Source: Streptomyces echinoruber
Lineage (GTDB): Bacteria > Actinomycetota > Actinomycetes > Streptomycetales > Streptomycetaceae
DNA: 64,000 bases
Direction of reading: 5' to 3'
NCBI RefSeq assembly: GCF_014651135.1
Contig: NZ_BMWH01000012.1
Location: 117,341-181,340, forward strand
Part shown: one piece after another, positions 8,717-17,087 of the stretch
How the letters are laid out: the number at the start of each line of letters is the position of its first letter
How positions within the stretch are numbered: the stretch's first letter is position 1
Notes under the pieces: generated by a model
Database searches by the model: none
Seen by the model: the letters and a program-made list of their open reading frames with translations, nothing else
Told to the model about the DNA's origin: nothing
Translations under genes and position numbers: made by a program

Positions 8717-9937
8717 TCAGGGGGTGAGCTGCCCCTGCTGGCCGGCGCGCCATTCGGCCAGCAGGACGGTGGCGTCGTCGTCGAGGCGGCCGGCGTGGTG
8801 GTCCACGACGGCGCGCATCAGACGGCGCAGGGTCTCGTGCAGCGTCTGAAGGCCGGAGTGGTGGCGGACGATGAAGTCCACGAACCGCTCGTGCCCGAAC
8901 TCCTTGCCCTGCGCGTCGCGGGCCTCGACGATGCCGTCCGTGTACAGCAGCAGCCGATCGCCGGGCTGGAGCTGCTGGTGGCGCTGCACGATGGGCAGCT
9001 TGAGGGCGATGCCCATGGGTCCGGCCGGCGGACAGGCCAGTTCCACGGTCCAGCGGTTGTTCCGGATGAGCAGCGGCAGGTGGTGCCCGCGGTTGATCCA
9101 CGTCAGCTGCCCGGTGACGAGGTCCAGGTCGGCGAGGATGGCGGTGACGTAGCGGCTGGCGCCGAAGTTGGCGGTGAGCGCCTCCTCCACCGCTTGGCTG
9201 GCCTCCGCGAGTGACGCGCCCTGGCGGCGGGCGTTGCGGCAGGCGGCCACCGCCACGTTGGCGGTGATCCCGGCGACGGTGTCGTGCCCCATGGCGTCGA
9301 ACACGGACAGGTGCAGGTTGTTGCCGGCGACGGCGTAGTCGAACGCGTCGCCGCCCGTCTCGTAGGCGGGTTCGATCAGGGCGCCGACGGTCACGTCATG
9401 GCCGGCGAAGGCCGGCGGCGGCATCAGGTTCCACTGCATCTCCGCGGCCACACTCATCGGCGCCGTGCGCACCAGGCGGGCGTAGGAGTCGCTGAACGTC
9501 CGCTTGCTCAGTATCAGCAACGCCACCAGCGACGCCAGGTCGCGCAGGCTCTGCTCGACGGTGTCCTCGTCACCGTCGGCGACGTCCGCGCGCAGCACCC
9601 CCAGGCGTTCCACTCCGTCGGTCACCGGCGCCCACCACCGCTGTCGCCCCTGCTCCTGCCGCGCGGGTTCGGCGACGAGGGCCACGCGCTGATAGGCCCG
9701 CCCGGGCAGTGTGCCGTCGATCTTCAACTGCTCCCCGCCGGAGCCCGCGTCCGGGCCGCGGCCGGTGACCTGCCGCAGCACCGTCTCCTGGAGGTCGACG
9801 ACGAAGACGGCGACCTCGTCCAGGCCGGCCTGGGTCGCATACTTGGAGATCAGGCCGGGCAATTGCTCGAACGTCACCGTGTGGGTGGCCTGTACCAGTC
9901 GGCGCAGCATCATTCCGATGTCCACGTGGGCCGTCAT
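8717..9937 (-). CDS. PP2C-family (SpoIIE-type) Ser/Thr phosphatase
   Basis: 406 residues from ATG 9937 behind GGAGGTGTCGGT. Residues about 1-190 form a GAF-like sensory part (FEQLPGLISKYATQAGLDEV). The PP2C_SIG domain shows the metal-binding aspartates in GGDAFDYAVAGNNLHLSVFD, DAMGHDTVAG, the loop INRGHHLPLLI, LLLYTDGIVEARD and the final DDDATVLLAEW. Such proteins dephosphorylate anti-sigma-factor antagonists. No sigma factor or antagonist gene is adjacent; an anti-sigma-like ATPase gene lies 5 kb away. Confidence 0.9.
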   Translation of the reverse strand: MTAHVDIGMMLRRLVQATHTVTFEQLPGLISKYATQAGLDEVAVFVVDLQETVLRQVTGRGPDAGSGGEQLKIDGTLPGRAYQRVALVAEPARQEQGRQRWWAPVTDGVERLGVLRADVADGDEDTVEQSLRDLASLVALLILSKRTFSDSYARLVRTAPMSVAAEMQWNLMPPPAFAGHDVTVGALIEPAYETGGDAFDYAVAGNNLHLSVFDAMGHDTVAGITANVAVAACRNARRQGASLAEASQAVEEALTANFGASRYVTAILADLDLVTGQLTWINRGHHLPLLIRNNRWTVELACPPAGPMGIALKLPIVQRHQQLQPGDRLLLYTDGIVEARDAQGKEFGHERFVDFIVRHHSGLQTLHETLRRLMRAVVDHHAGRLDDDATVLLAEWRAGQQGQLTP

Positions 9938-10553
9938 ACCGACACCTCCGGTCAGGAGGGGACCGTCGCGCCGGACGTGGCGCGGGCCGACTGCTGCCGG
10001 GCGGCGGTCGAGGCGCAGCCCACGCCCCGTGTTCCCGCGGGAACACACGGCGTGCGGGTCATGTCCGCCGCCCGCCGCGCCTTCGGCCCGTCGCTCCCCC
10101 CTGGAGGACGGCGGATATCCGGCACCGGATCACCGGCTTCCACACCACCGCAGGACCTGCCGGCGACATGGTTTCGCTCCCTGCCGCCGTATCCGACACG
10201 GGCCGCGTACCCGCAGGGAGACAGCCGACTCCTGATAAACGGGGCTGTCGCCGCCCGGCGGTACGCCGTCACGCCCGCGCCCCGGCCGCCGTGAACACGG
10301 GGAGGGAGGCGACCACGAGCCCCGCGCTCGCGTCTCCCGCGCCGGAGCCTGGTGGCCGCGCGGCCCCGTCACCTCCCTCCCCCCGGATCACTGCTGCCGC
10401 CCACGGCCGCCTCCGGTGCGCACGGGCACGGCGACGCGCCGCTCGGCCCCCGCGCCCGTGGCCACCGCAGTGAGCGGAGGCCGCCGCAGTGAGCGGAGGC
10501 CGCCGCACAGCAGTGATCGGGGTCCCCCTCGAGTTCCGGGCGGGGCCGGAGTG
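9938..10553. other. Gene-free stretch
   Basis: Upstream of the phosphatase gene and downstream of the SRPBCC gene, both on the minus strand. Holds the 19-bp duplication at 10467-10504; otherwise I see only shadow frames. Confidence 0.5.
10467..10504. repeat. Perfect 19-bp tandem duplication
   Basis: GCAGTGAGCGGAGGCCGCC occurs twice without spacer (10467-10485, 10486-10504), about 50 bp downstream of the SRPBCC gene's stop. Confidence 0.95.
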
Positions 10554-11081
10554 TCAGAGGGAAGGACCGGTCGACGGGCCGGCGGTGGGACCACCGGCCG
10601 ACGGGCCGGCGGCAGGGCCCGCGTCCCCCGGGCGGATGCGCCCGCGCCACGCCCCCGACTCGGCTCCGCGCTCCTCGACGAACTGCTTGAAGCGCCTCAT
10701 GTCCCCCTTGACGCGCCGGTCGATGGTGCCGAGCAGGTCCGCCACCTTCTCCACCGCCCCCGTCGGTTCGATCTCCATCACCAGCTCCACCCTGGTGTGG
10801 GCGTCGTCCACGCGCTCGAAGCGCACGGTGCCCTTCTGCCGGGTGTCGCCGGAGGTCGTGCGCCACGTGATGCGCTCGTCGGGGAGCTGGTCCACGATCT
10901 CGGTGTCGAACTCCCGGCGCACTCCGCCGATCTTGGTGGTCCAGTGGTTGTGGCGGTCGTCCAGCTGCCTGACCTCCTCGACGCCCTCCATGAAGTTCGG
11001 GAACTCCTCGAACTGGGTCCACTGGTTGTAGGCGGCGCGGACGGGGACGTCGACTTCCACTGTTTCCTTGACCGTGCTCAT
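10554..11081 (-). CDS. SRPBCC-family (polyketide cyclase/dehydrase-like) protein
   Basis: 175 residues starting MSTVKETVEVDVPVRAAYNQ. The pattern beta-helix with QWTQFEEFPNFMEGVEEVRQ, then strands WTTKIGGVRREFDTEI and TVRFERVDDAHTRVELVMEI, and the C-terminal amphipathic helix RRVKGDMRRFKQFVEERGAE is the usual Streptomyces SRPBCC (START-like) ligand-binding fold. Residues 150-175 are a Gly/Pro/Ala tail with repeated AGPS units. Ligand unknown; stand-alone gene. Confidence 0.85.
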   Translation of the reverse strand: MSTVKETVEVDVPVRAAYNQWTQFEEFPNFMEGVEEVRQLDDRHNHWTTKIGGVRREFDTEIVDQLPDERITWRTTSGDTRQKGTVRFERVDDAHTRVELVMEIEPTGAVEKVADLLGTIDRRVKGDMRRFKQFVEERGAESGAWRGRIRPGDAGPAAGPSAGGPTAGPSTGPSL

Positions 11082-11475
11082 GTGTGCCTCCGTTGCGCGA
11101 ATCGACTGCCGGAGGCCCGTCGGCCCACCAGGCAGGTCTCGGTTCGCTGCGCCGAGTACCCGGCCCGCGCGTCCTTACGACCGGGCGGTCCGCGCGGTCG
11201 GCTCGCCGCCTACTCCCCGGGGAGTGCCACCGGGTCCGGGACGCCCCTGGCAGTACCGGCCGTTTCGGTCGCCGGAGCGACGATTCCGGCCGTCCGCGCC
11301 GGAAGGCCGGTGACCCCCGGACAGCCGGAGGAGACCCGGACAGCCGGAGGAGAGAGGTGGCCCATGGGGACCGTACGGGAGAAGCAGGGAGTGCGAAGGC
11401 AGCGGCGGCGGGAACGTTCCGGCGAGCCGTTTCGTTGGCCCTGGGTCCATCCGCGTCGCCACCCCTGGGAGTACC
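11082..11475. other. Divergent intergenic region
   Basis: Lies between the divergent SRPBCC and DUF5701 genes. Contains the first copy of a 29-bp near-perfect repeat (11173-11201) whose second copy is at 12607-12635, and a short repeat CCGGACAGCCGGAGGAG at about 11316-11352. Confidence 0.6.
11173..11201. repeat. 29-bp dispersed repeat, copy 1
   Basis: Starts CCTTACGACCGGGCGGTCCG and ends CGCGGTCGG; contains the inverted arms CGACCG / CGGTCG. One mismatch from the copy at 12607-12635. Placement between divergent genes would suit an operator. Confidence 0.85.
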
Positions 11476-12246
11476 GTGCCCGAGACCTCGCACGCCATCC
11501 CTGCCCTTCTCCCCGCCCTCCCGGCCCCGACCGCGCAGGCCGAGCGGCTGATCGAGCTGGGGGTGCACGAGCTGGCGGGGCTGCCCGCCGCCGAGCTGCG
11601 CGCCTTCGCCGAGGCCGCCGAGTCCCCCGCGGGCGGAGAGTCCCCCGCGGGCGGGGAGGGCCCCGCGGCCGGAGAGTCCCCCGCGGGCGGGGAGGGCCCC
11701 GCGGCCGGAGAGTGCCCCGCGGGCGGGGAGGGCGCCCTGCTCACCGTCCACCCGGACCGCGTCCCCGCCTCCGCCCTCGCGCCGCTGCTCCGCCGCGACG
11801 GCAAGGCCGGTTTCGTCGTCGCCGACATGTCCGACGTCGATCTCTTCGCCCCGCTCGACACGATCGAGCTGCCCGACGCTCCGCTCTACCTCCTCACCGG
11901 CCTCGACCGCGGCGACCACATGGCCAACTGGAGCCCGAACGAGGCCCTGCCCGCCCTCACGGCACAGGCCCGCACCCCGCTGCTGCTCACCGAGGGCATC
12001 CACTGGGTGCTGCAGCAGCCCGCCGTCCTGGAGCGCAACCACTGCTTCATGACCATCGGCTCCCGGCTGCGCAGGGCCGACGGCACGCTGGACGCCCGCA
12101 CGCCGGCCGTCTGGATCAGCAACGGCACCGGGCGGGACGGCCGCGAGCGCCGCAACGCGCCCAAGGTGGGCTGGTGCTGGGCGGGCAACCGGCACACCTG
12201 GCTGGGCTTCGCCTCGGCGACGGGCCGCCGGGCCCAGGACCGGTAG
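11476..12246 (+). CDS. DUF5701 family protein
   Basis: 256 residues from the GTG at 11476, which follows GGGAG by six bases. The conserved part runs from LLTVHPDRVPASALAPLLRR to the end and includes MSDVDLFAPLDTIELPDAPL, MANWSPNEALPALTAQ, LERNHCFMTIGSR and APKVGWCWAGNRHTWLGFAS, all typical of DUF5701, a family of unknown function in actinobacteria. The N-terminal part is interrupted by six 6-residue repeats (SPAGGE/GPAAGE) from an 18-bp tandem repeat. Function unknown. Confidence 0.85.
   Translation: MPETSHAIPALLPALPAPTAQAERLIELGVHELAGLPAAELRAFAEAAESPAGGESPAGGEGPAAGESPAGGEGPAAGECPAGGEGALLTVHPDRVPASALAPLLRRDGKAGFVVADMSDVDLFAPLDTIELPDAPLYLLTGLDRGDHMANWSPNEALPALTAQARTPLLLTEGIHWVLQQPAVLERNHCFMTIGSRLRRADGTLDARTPAVWISNGTGRDGRERRNAPKVGWCWAGNRHTWLGFASATGRRAQDR
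11623..11730. repeat. 18-bp in-frame tandem repeat, six copies
   Basis: Alternating units TCCCCCGCGGGCGG(A/G)GAG and GGCCCCGCGGCCGGAGAG at 18-bp spacing inside the DUF5701 gene, encoding SPAGGE and GPAAGE. The frame is preserved. Confidence 0.9.
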
Positions 12247-12664
12247 GCAAGAGCCGCCGAGCTCCACCAGCCGCGTCCCGCGGCACGGAGACAGGCGAAA
12301 CGCCCGACGGGGCGGACGGCCGCCGGCCGCACGGGTCCGGCCGCACGGATGCGGCAGAGCCGGAGCCGTGCGGCCGGGACCAGGACCAGCCGGCACGGGC
12401 CTGCCCGCCGGCGCACGAGGAGCGGAGCGGGACAGCGGTCGGACCCGCGCCCGGGGGCGAGCGTGTCGTGCGCGCCGCGCGGGATCAGCGCCGGGCGGGC
12501 GCAGGGCGCCGATGGCCGAAGCCGGGAGATTCCCAGGGGGAACGACCCCGCCCACGCCCCGCACCCCGTGCCCGGCCGCCCCGCCCCACGCCTTTGGCCC
12601 GTGTGCCCTTACGACCGGGCAGTCCGCGCGGTCGGACGCATCGCGGCCGTGCCGACGGCGGGCG
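12247..12664. other. Gene-free stretch between convergent genes
   Basis: Between the DUF5701 gene (plus) and the GCS2 gene (minus). Holds the second copy of the 29-bp repeat. Long open frames here lack coding character. Confidence 0.5.
12607..12635. repeat. 29-bp dispersed repeat, copy 2
   Basis: Same as 11173-11201 except for one G-to-A change (CCTTACGACCGGGCAGTCCG...). It lies 30 bp beyond the stop of the GCS2 gene. The two copies bracket the DUF5701 gene in direct orientation. Confidence 0.85.
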
Positions 12665-14158
12665 TCACTCGACCGGCCACGTGTGCACCGGCGCGTTGAG
12701 ATGCATGTAGTCGATGTACGTCTCCGTCATGCGCCGCAGCGCCTCGTGACGGCCGCAGTGGGCGGTGGCGTCGATGTGGTGGAACATCTCCTTCTGCCAC
12801 ACGGCGCCGTTGCGGCCGGTGACACACCGCTGCTCGATGACGCCGAGCAGCGGTTCGCGCCAGGCATCGTCCATTCCCGAGTGCTCGAGCCCCCGGTGGG
12901 CCAGGGGCAGCAGCCGCCGCAGGACGAGCTCGGCCACCGGCACCTCGCCCATGCCGGGCCAGTACAGGGACGCCTCGATGCCGTGCCGCGCCGCCGCGTG
13001 CAGGTTGTCCTCGGCGGCCTGGAACGACATCCGCGACCACACCGGCCGCTCCTCCTCCACCAGGGCACGGGTGAGGCCGTAGTAGAACGCGCCGTTGGCG
13101 AGGGTGTCGGCGACGGTGGGGCCGGCCGGCAGCACCCGGTTCTCCACCCGCAGATGCGGCTTGTCGTGGGCGACGGCGTACACCGGGCGGTTCCAGCGGT
13201 AGATGGTGCCGTTGTGCAGGGTCAGCTCGGCCAGCTCGGGGACGTCGCCCCGGTCCAGCGTCTCGACGGGGTTCTCTTCGTCGCACAGGGGCAGCAGGGC
13301 GGGGAAGTAGCGCAGGTTCTCCTCGAAGAGGTCGAAGACGCTGGTGATCCACCGCTCACCGAACCACACCCTGGGCCGGACCCCCTGCACCCTGATCTCC
13401 TCCGGGCGGGTGTCGGTGGCCTGCTCGAACAGCGGAATACGGGTCTCGTGCCACAGCTCCTTGCCGAACAGGAACGGCGCGTTGGCCGCGAGGGCGACCT
13501 GGACTCCGGCGACCGCCTGGGCCGCGTTCCAGTAGGCGGGGAACTCCTCCGGGGAGACCTGCAGGTGGAACTGGGTGCTGGTGCACGCGGCCTCCGGAGT
13601 GATGGTGTCCGCGTAGGTGCGCAGCCGGTCGGTCCCGTCGACCTCGAGGCGCAGGTCCTCGCCCCGGGCCGCGAAGACCTGGTCGTTGAGCAGCCGGTAC
13701 CGCGGGTTCTCCGACAGGGCCGCCTCGCCGACGTCCTCCTGCCGCAGGGTGGGCAGGATCCCCACCATGATCAGATGGGCGCCGGTCGGCCCGGAGCGCT
13801 CCTCGGCGTGGTTGAGCGCGGCCCGGATCTCCGTCTCCCAGGCGTCCGGGCCGCCCTGCGTCAGCCGGCGGGGCGGGATGTTGATCTCGATGTTGAACCG
13901 GCCCAGCTCCGTCGACCAGGCCGGGTCCGCGATCGCGGCGAGCACCTCGCTGTTGCGCATCGCCGGCTCGGCCCGGTCGTCCACCAGGTTCAGCTCGATC
14001 TCCAGCCCCACCTGGGGCCGCTCGGACTCGAACCGCGACTCGCGCAGCATCTGCGCGAACGCCTCCAGGCACTGCTGCATCTTGCTCCGGTACCGGCGGC
14101 GGTCCTCGCGGGTGAAGACCAGCGCCGGGACGTCCCGTCCCATCGGCCCTCCCACCAT
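12665..14158 (-). CDS. Glutamate-cysteine ligase family 2 (GCS2) protein
   Basis: 497 residues, the size usual for actinobacterial GCS2-type ligases. Starts MVGGPMGRDVPALVF (the second Met is an alternative start). Characteristic parts are VGLEIELNLVDD with the metal/glutamate-binding acids, FNIEINIPPRRL, STQFHLQVSPEEFPAYWNAA, and VYAVAHDKPHLRVENRVLPA. Family members form gamma-glutamyl amide bonds with ATP. Actinobacteria make mycothiol rather than glutathione, so the real substrate may not be cysteine. No partner genes adjoin. Confidence 0.85.
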   Translation of the reverse strand: MVGGPMGRDVPALVFTREDRRRYRSKMQQCLEAFAQMLRESRFESERPQVGLEIELNLVDDRAEPAMRNSEVLAAIADPAWSTELGRFNIEINIPPRRLTQGGPDAWETEIRAALNHAEERSGPTGAHLIMVGILPTLRQEDVGEAALSENPRYRLLNDQVFAARGEDLRLEVDGTDRLRTYADTITPEAACTSTQFHLQVSPEEFPAYWNAAQAVAGVQVALAANAPFLFGKELWHETRIPLFEQATDTRPEEIRVQGVRPRVWFGERWITSVFDLFEENLRYFPALLPLCDEENPVETLDRGDVPELAELTLHNGTIYRWNRPVYAVAHDKPHLRVENRVLPAGPTVADTLANGAFYYGLTRALVEEERPVWSRMSFQAAEDNLHAAARHGIEASLYWPGMGEVPVAELVLRRLLPLAHRGLEHSGMDDAWREPLLGVIEQRCVTGRNGAVWQKEMFHHIDATAHCGRHEALRRMTETYIDYMHLNAPVHTWPVE

Positions 14159-14167
14159 CGGCCCTTC

Positions 14168-14410
14168 TCACGCCCCCTCCACCCCCAGCGTCGCACCACG
14201 GCGCCGCACGGACCAGGTGGAACGGGGGCGCCGCGACGGGCAGGACCTTGCGGGAACGGCCGCGCGGTGCAGCCGATGGGCAGGACGTCGTCGGCGGTGC
14301 CGCGCAGGGCGAGGGCGGGCACGTCGATCCTGGAGAGGCCGGCGCGGAAGTCGGTGAGCCAGGTCAGCGCCGCGGCCGCGGCCGCGTGGAACCCGCCGTC
14401 GGCGGCGCAC
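14168..14410 (-). pseudogene. C-terminal relic of an alpha/beta hydrolase
   Basis: The minus strand reads WLTDFRAGLSRIDVPALALR then GTADDVLP, the region around the catalytic Asp of chloroperoxidase-like alpha/beta hydrolases. Soon after, the homologous signal moves to another frame (RKVLPVAAPPFHLVRAAPW) and no histidine-containing C-terminus or N-terminal nucleophile elbow is present. A truncated, frameshifted remnant directly upstream of the GCS2 gene. Confidence 0.6.
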
Positions 14411-14575
14411 GATCCTGTGGTTCGTCCCGCTGTCGGGCTTGGCGATGTCCGTGCTCGGCCTGGCCTTCCTCGGCGGAGGCGCGCGGACCCCGAAGCCGTT
14501 GGTGATCGTGGCGCTGTTCGCCTGCATCCTCCGCACCGGCATCGGCCTCGCCGCCTCTCCTGCTCCTCCGCCTTC
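14402..14575 (+). pseudogene. Possible fragment of a membrane protein
   Basis: A G/C3-biased frame reads LWFVPLSGLAMSVLGLAFLG then TPKPLVIVALFACILRTGIG, two hydrophobic helices, with no proper start and a Pro-rich non-coding-looking continuation. The stretch 14576-14914 holds nothing else I can support. Origin unknown. Confidence 0.3.
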
Positions 14576-14914
14576 ACCGCCGCCCCGCCACGATCCGACC
14601 CCACCACCGCGCCCCGCGCCGGCAGCCGCCTCGTCCGGCCTGAGCCTGCCGCCCCTTACCACGGGCGTGCACCGCCGACCCGCCGGCGCCCGTGGCTGGT
14701 GCCGGGCCGGAGCGGGCAGGCGGGCGGACCGCCGTGTCGACATGCGGATCCCGGGCACGACCGGGGGCGGCGGCCCAGACGGCCGCCGAGGCGCGGGCGG
14801 CGCGGTCCTCGCGCCTCCGGCTCGGACGCCCGCCACCCGGCCGCGATTCGGCCCGTCCGGCCGCGATCCGGTCGTGCGGGCGTCCGCGTCGCGGGCACCG
14901 CGAGACCGCCCCCG

Positions 14915-15139
14915 TTAGGAGGCCGGCCGGCGGGGCAGGGAGGCCGCGGGCGGACGACTGCGCCACTCGCGGTAGGCGTGCCACAGGGTCTCGCCCCGCC
15001 GGCACCGGCCGTGAGTGCCCCGGCACACCGGGCAGTTGCCGATGTGCTGCACGTAGGAGTCCTCGGGCGAGCCCTGCTCCGTGCCGGAGCGCGCACCGGT
15101 GTACCCGCCCTGCGCCGCTCTCCTGCCGCCCTGCGTCAT
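14915..15139 (-). CDS. Small cysteine-containing hypothetical protein
   Basis: 74 residues from ATG 15139, preceded by GAGGAGC. The core CPVCRGTHGRCRRGETLWHA has a C-x2-C-x6-C pattern that could bind zinc. Its start lies five bases after the ATPase gene's stop, so the two are likely cotranscribed. Small proteins of this type often accompany the ATPase/XRE/DUF397 set in Streptomyces; role unknown. Confidence 0.65.
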   Translation of the reverse strand: MTQGGRRAAQGGYTGARSGTEQGSPEDSYVQHIGNCPVCRGTHGRCRRGETLWHAYREWRSRPPAASLPRRPAS

Positions 15140-15144
15140 GCTCC

Positions 15145-15594
15145 TCACCGCCCCCGCAGTGCCAGCGTCGCCCAGACCGCGTTGCCGCCGGTGAGCGGGG
15201 AACGGTCCGCTCCCCAGGCGTGTGCGAGGTGGTGCACGAGGAACAGGCCACGCCCCGACTCCTCCCAGGGGCCCGGCAGGCGCGGGGACAGGTCGGCCGC
15301 GGCGGGGCCGTGGTCGTGGACCTCCAGGCGCAGCCGGGCGTCCGCCACCAGGCCGAACCCGCAGAGTATGTCCCCGCCGCCGGCGTGCAGCACCGCGTTG
15401 GTGGTCAGCTCGGACAGCAGCAGAACCGCGTCGGCGCAGACCTCGCCGGGCAGGCGCCAGGCTTCGAGCTGTGTGTGGAGGACCCGGCGGGCGGCCTGCA
15501 CGCTGCCTTCGCCCGCGGGGAAGGCCTGCCAGCGGATCAGGCCCGGATCGAGCCCACCGGGCGGCCTCAGCAACGGGAAGGAGTGGAGGGACAA
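15145..15594 (-). CDS. Anti-sigma-factor-like ATP-binding protein (HATPase_c_2)
   Basis: The conserved part runs from ARRVLHTQLEAWRLPGEVCA through LLLSELTTNAVLHAGGGDIL (N box), LRLEVHDHGP (Asp of G1 box) to SGRGLFLVHHLAHAWGAD (G2), the RsbW/SpoIIAB-like fold without a clear kinase role. The true start is unclear; TTG 15594 behind GGAAGG is my choice, giving 149 residues, and the frame is open to 15861. Divergent from the XRE gene. In WhiJ/AbaA-like clusters such ATPases sit with an XRE regulator and a DUF397 protein. Confidence 0.75.
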   Translation of the reverse strand: MSLHSFPLLRPPGGLDPGLIRWQAFPAGEGSVQAARRVLHTQLEAWRLPGEVCADAVLLLSELTTNAVLHAGGGDILCGFGLVADARLRLEVHDHGPAAADLSPRLPGPWEESGRGLFLVHHLAHAWGADRSPLTGGNAVWATLALRGR

Positions 15595-15891
15595 GGCGAT
15601 CGCCTTCCGTGGGAGGCGGAGCTGCTGGCGGCGGGGTGGACAGCGGCTCCGGACAGCGAGCCTGGGACGCAAGAGCCGCCTGGCCGCGAAACGGGCAGCG
15701 CGCGATCCCTCCCGGAATCCGGGGCGACCGGGGGCGTCTGCGCAGGCGTGCCTCTCACGCAAGTAATCATGCTCGTAGCCCGGTTCACGCCGCAACTGTC
15801 TCTCTGATAATTTCAGCGCGGTTGTATCGGGATGGTGCCATCGACAACTGCCCGGCACCATGGGACCGGTGACGGTTCGTCAGGAGGTAGC

Positions 15892-16761
15892 GTGAGCGAG
15901 GCTCGTTCGGGTGGCGGCAGCGCGCCCACCGTGCTCCGCATGATTCTGGGCAAGCGGCTGCAGGAACTGCGCCGTGCCGCCGGGACGTCCCTGGAGGACG
16001 CGGCCAAGGCCCTGAGCGTGACCCCGCTGACCATCCGGCGCCTGGAGAAGGCCGAGGTGGCGCTCCGCATCGTCTACGTCGAGAAACTGCTGCGGACCTA
16101 CGGTGTGCCGCAGAGCGAGATCGACGAGTTCGTCGCCCTGGCGGAACGGGCCAACCAGCCCGGCTGGTGGCACCCCTACCGCGACGTCCTGCCGGCCTGG
16201 TTCACCGCGTACGTGAGCCTGGAGACGGACGCCAGGATCCTGCGCGTCTACGAACCGCAGTACGTTCCCGGTCTGCTGCAGACCCACGGCTACGCGCGCG
16301 CCGTGCTGCGCGCGGGGTTCCCCAACGACAGCGAGGAGGACCTCCAGCGGCGGGTCGAGCTGCGGTTGCGCCGCCAGAGCCTGCTGGACAGACCCGACCC
16401 GCCCACGCTGTGGGTGGTGATGGAGGAGGCCGTCCTGCACCGGGCGGTGGGCGGCCCGGAGGTGATGCGGGAGCAGATCGACCGGCTGCTGGAGGCCTCG
16501 GAGCAGGAGCACATCAGCATCGACGTCGTGCCCTTCTCGGCCGGCGCCCACGTCGGGGCCTGCGCCCCCTTCACCTACTTCCGCTTCGAGGAACCGGAAC
16601 TGCCCGACATCGTCTACAGCGAGATCCTCTCCGCCTCCATGTACCTGGACCAGCGTTCCGACGTCTCCGCCCACCTGGAGGCGCACAACCGGATGTCCCT
16701 GCTGACCTCGTCCGCGGAGAGCAGGGCCCTGCTGCATCGCATGCGCAAGGAGTACTCATGA
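15892..16761 (+). CDS. XRE-family regulator with DUF5753 domain
   Basis: 289 residues from GTG 15892 behind AGGAGG; an ATG 60 bp upstream has no ribosome site. The helix-turn-helix (GKRLQELRRAAGTSLEDAAK, TPLTIRRLEKAEV) lies at about residues 18-75, followed by the DUF5753 domain with WFTAYVSLETDARILRVYEP, YVPGLLQTHGYARAVLRA, WVVMEEAVLHRAVGG and PFSAGAHVGACAPFTYFRF. This is the WhiJ/Scr1-like class. Its stop overlaps the DUF397 gene's start (ATGA), which indicates translational coupling and joint action. Confidence 0.9.
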   Translation: MSEARSGGGSAPTVLRMILGKRLQELRRAAGTSLEDAAKALSVTPLTIRRLEKAEVALRIVYVEKLLRTYGVPQSEIDEFVALAERANQPGWWHPYRDVLPAWFTAYVSLETDARILRVYEPQYVPGLLQTHGYARAVLRAGFPNDSEEDLQRRVELRLRRQSLLDRPDPPTLWVVMEEAVLHRAVGGPEVMREQIDRLLEASEQEHISIDVVPFSAGAHVGACAPFTYFRFEEPELPDIVYSEILSASMYLDQRSDVSAHLEAHNRMSLLTSSAESRALLHRMRKEYS

Positions 16762-17009
16762 CCATTCCCCACGGCCGGGTCTACAACGGCATGCCCGCCT
16801 CCCACCTGGGCGAACAGGGGTGGGAGCGTCCCTGGAGCGGGCCCAACGGCGGTCAGTGCGTGGAGGCGAAGAAGCTCGCCGACGGGCGCGTCGCCCTGCG
16901 GCAGTCCACGGACCCCGCCGGCCCGGCCCTGATCTACACGGCGGAGGAGATCACCGCGTTCTTCGCGGGGGTCAAGAACGGCCTCGCCGACCACCTGACG
17001 GCCGACTGA
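16758..17009 (+). CDS. DUF397 domain protein
   Basis: 83 residues, starting at the ATG that overlaps the upstream stop. The motif GGQCVEAKKLADGRVALRQS and the end ALIYTAEEITAFFAGVKNGL match the small acidic DUF397 proteins that partner WhiJ-like regulators; family members are thought to modulate the DNA-binding partner. Confidence 0.92.
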   Translation: MTIPHGRVYNGMPASHLGEQGWERPWSGPNGGQCVEAKKLADGRVALRQSTDPAGPALIYTAEEITAFFAGVKNGLADHLTAD

Positions 17010-17087
17010 CCCGCGGCCACCAGCACAGCGACCCCCCCACCGGCAGCCACTGCCCGGCCCGCCGAAGCGCGCCCCGGAGAGGACAGC

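Noticed and set aside
12368..15766. A 1132-codon open frame on the plus strand
   Set aside because: It is antisense to the GCS2 and ATPase genes, Arg/Gly/Pro-rich and without family features; a typical high-G+C shadow.
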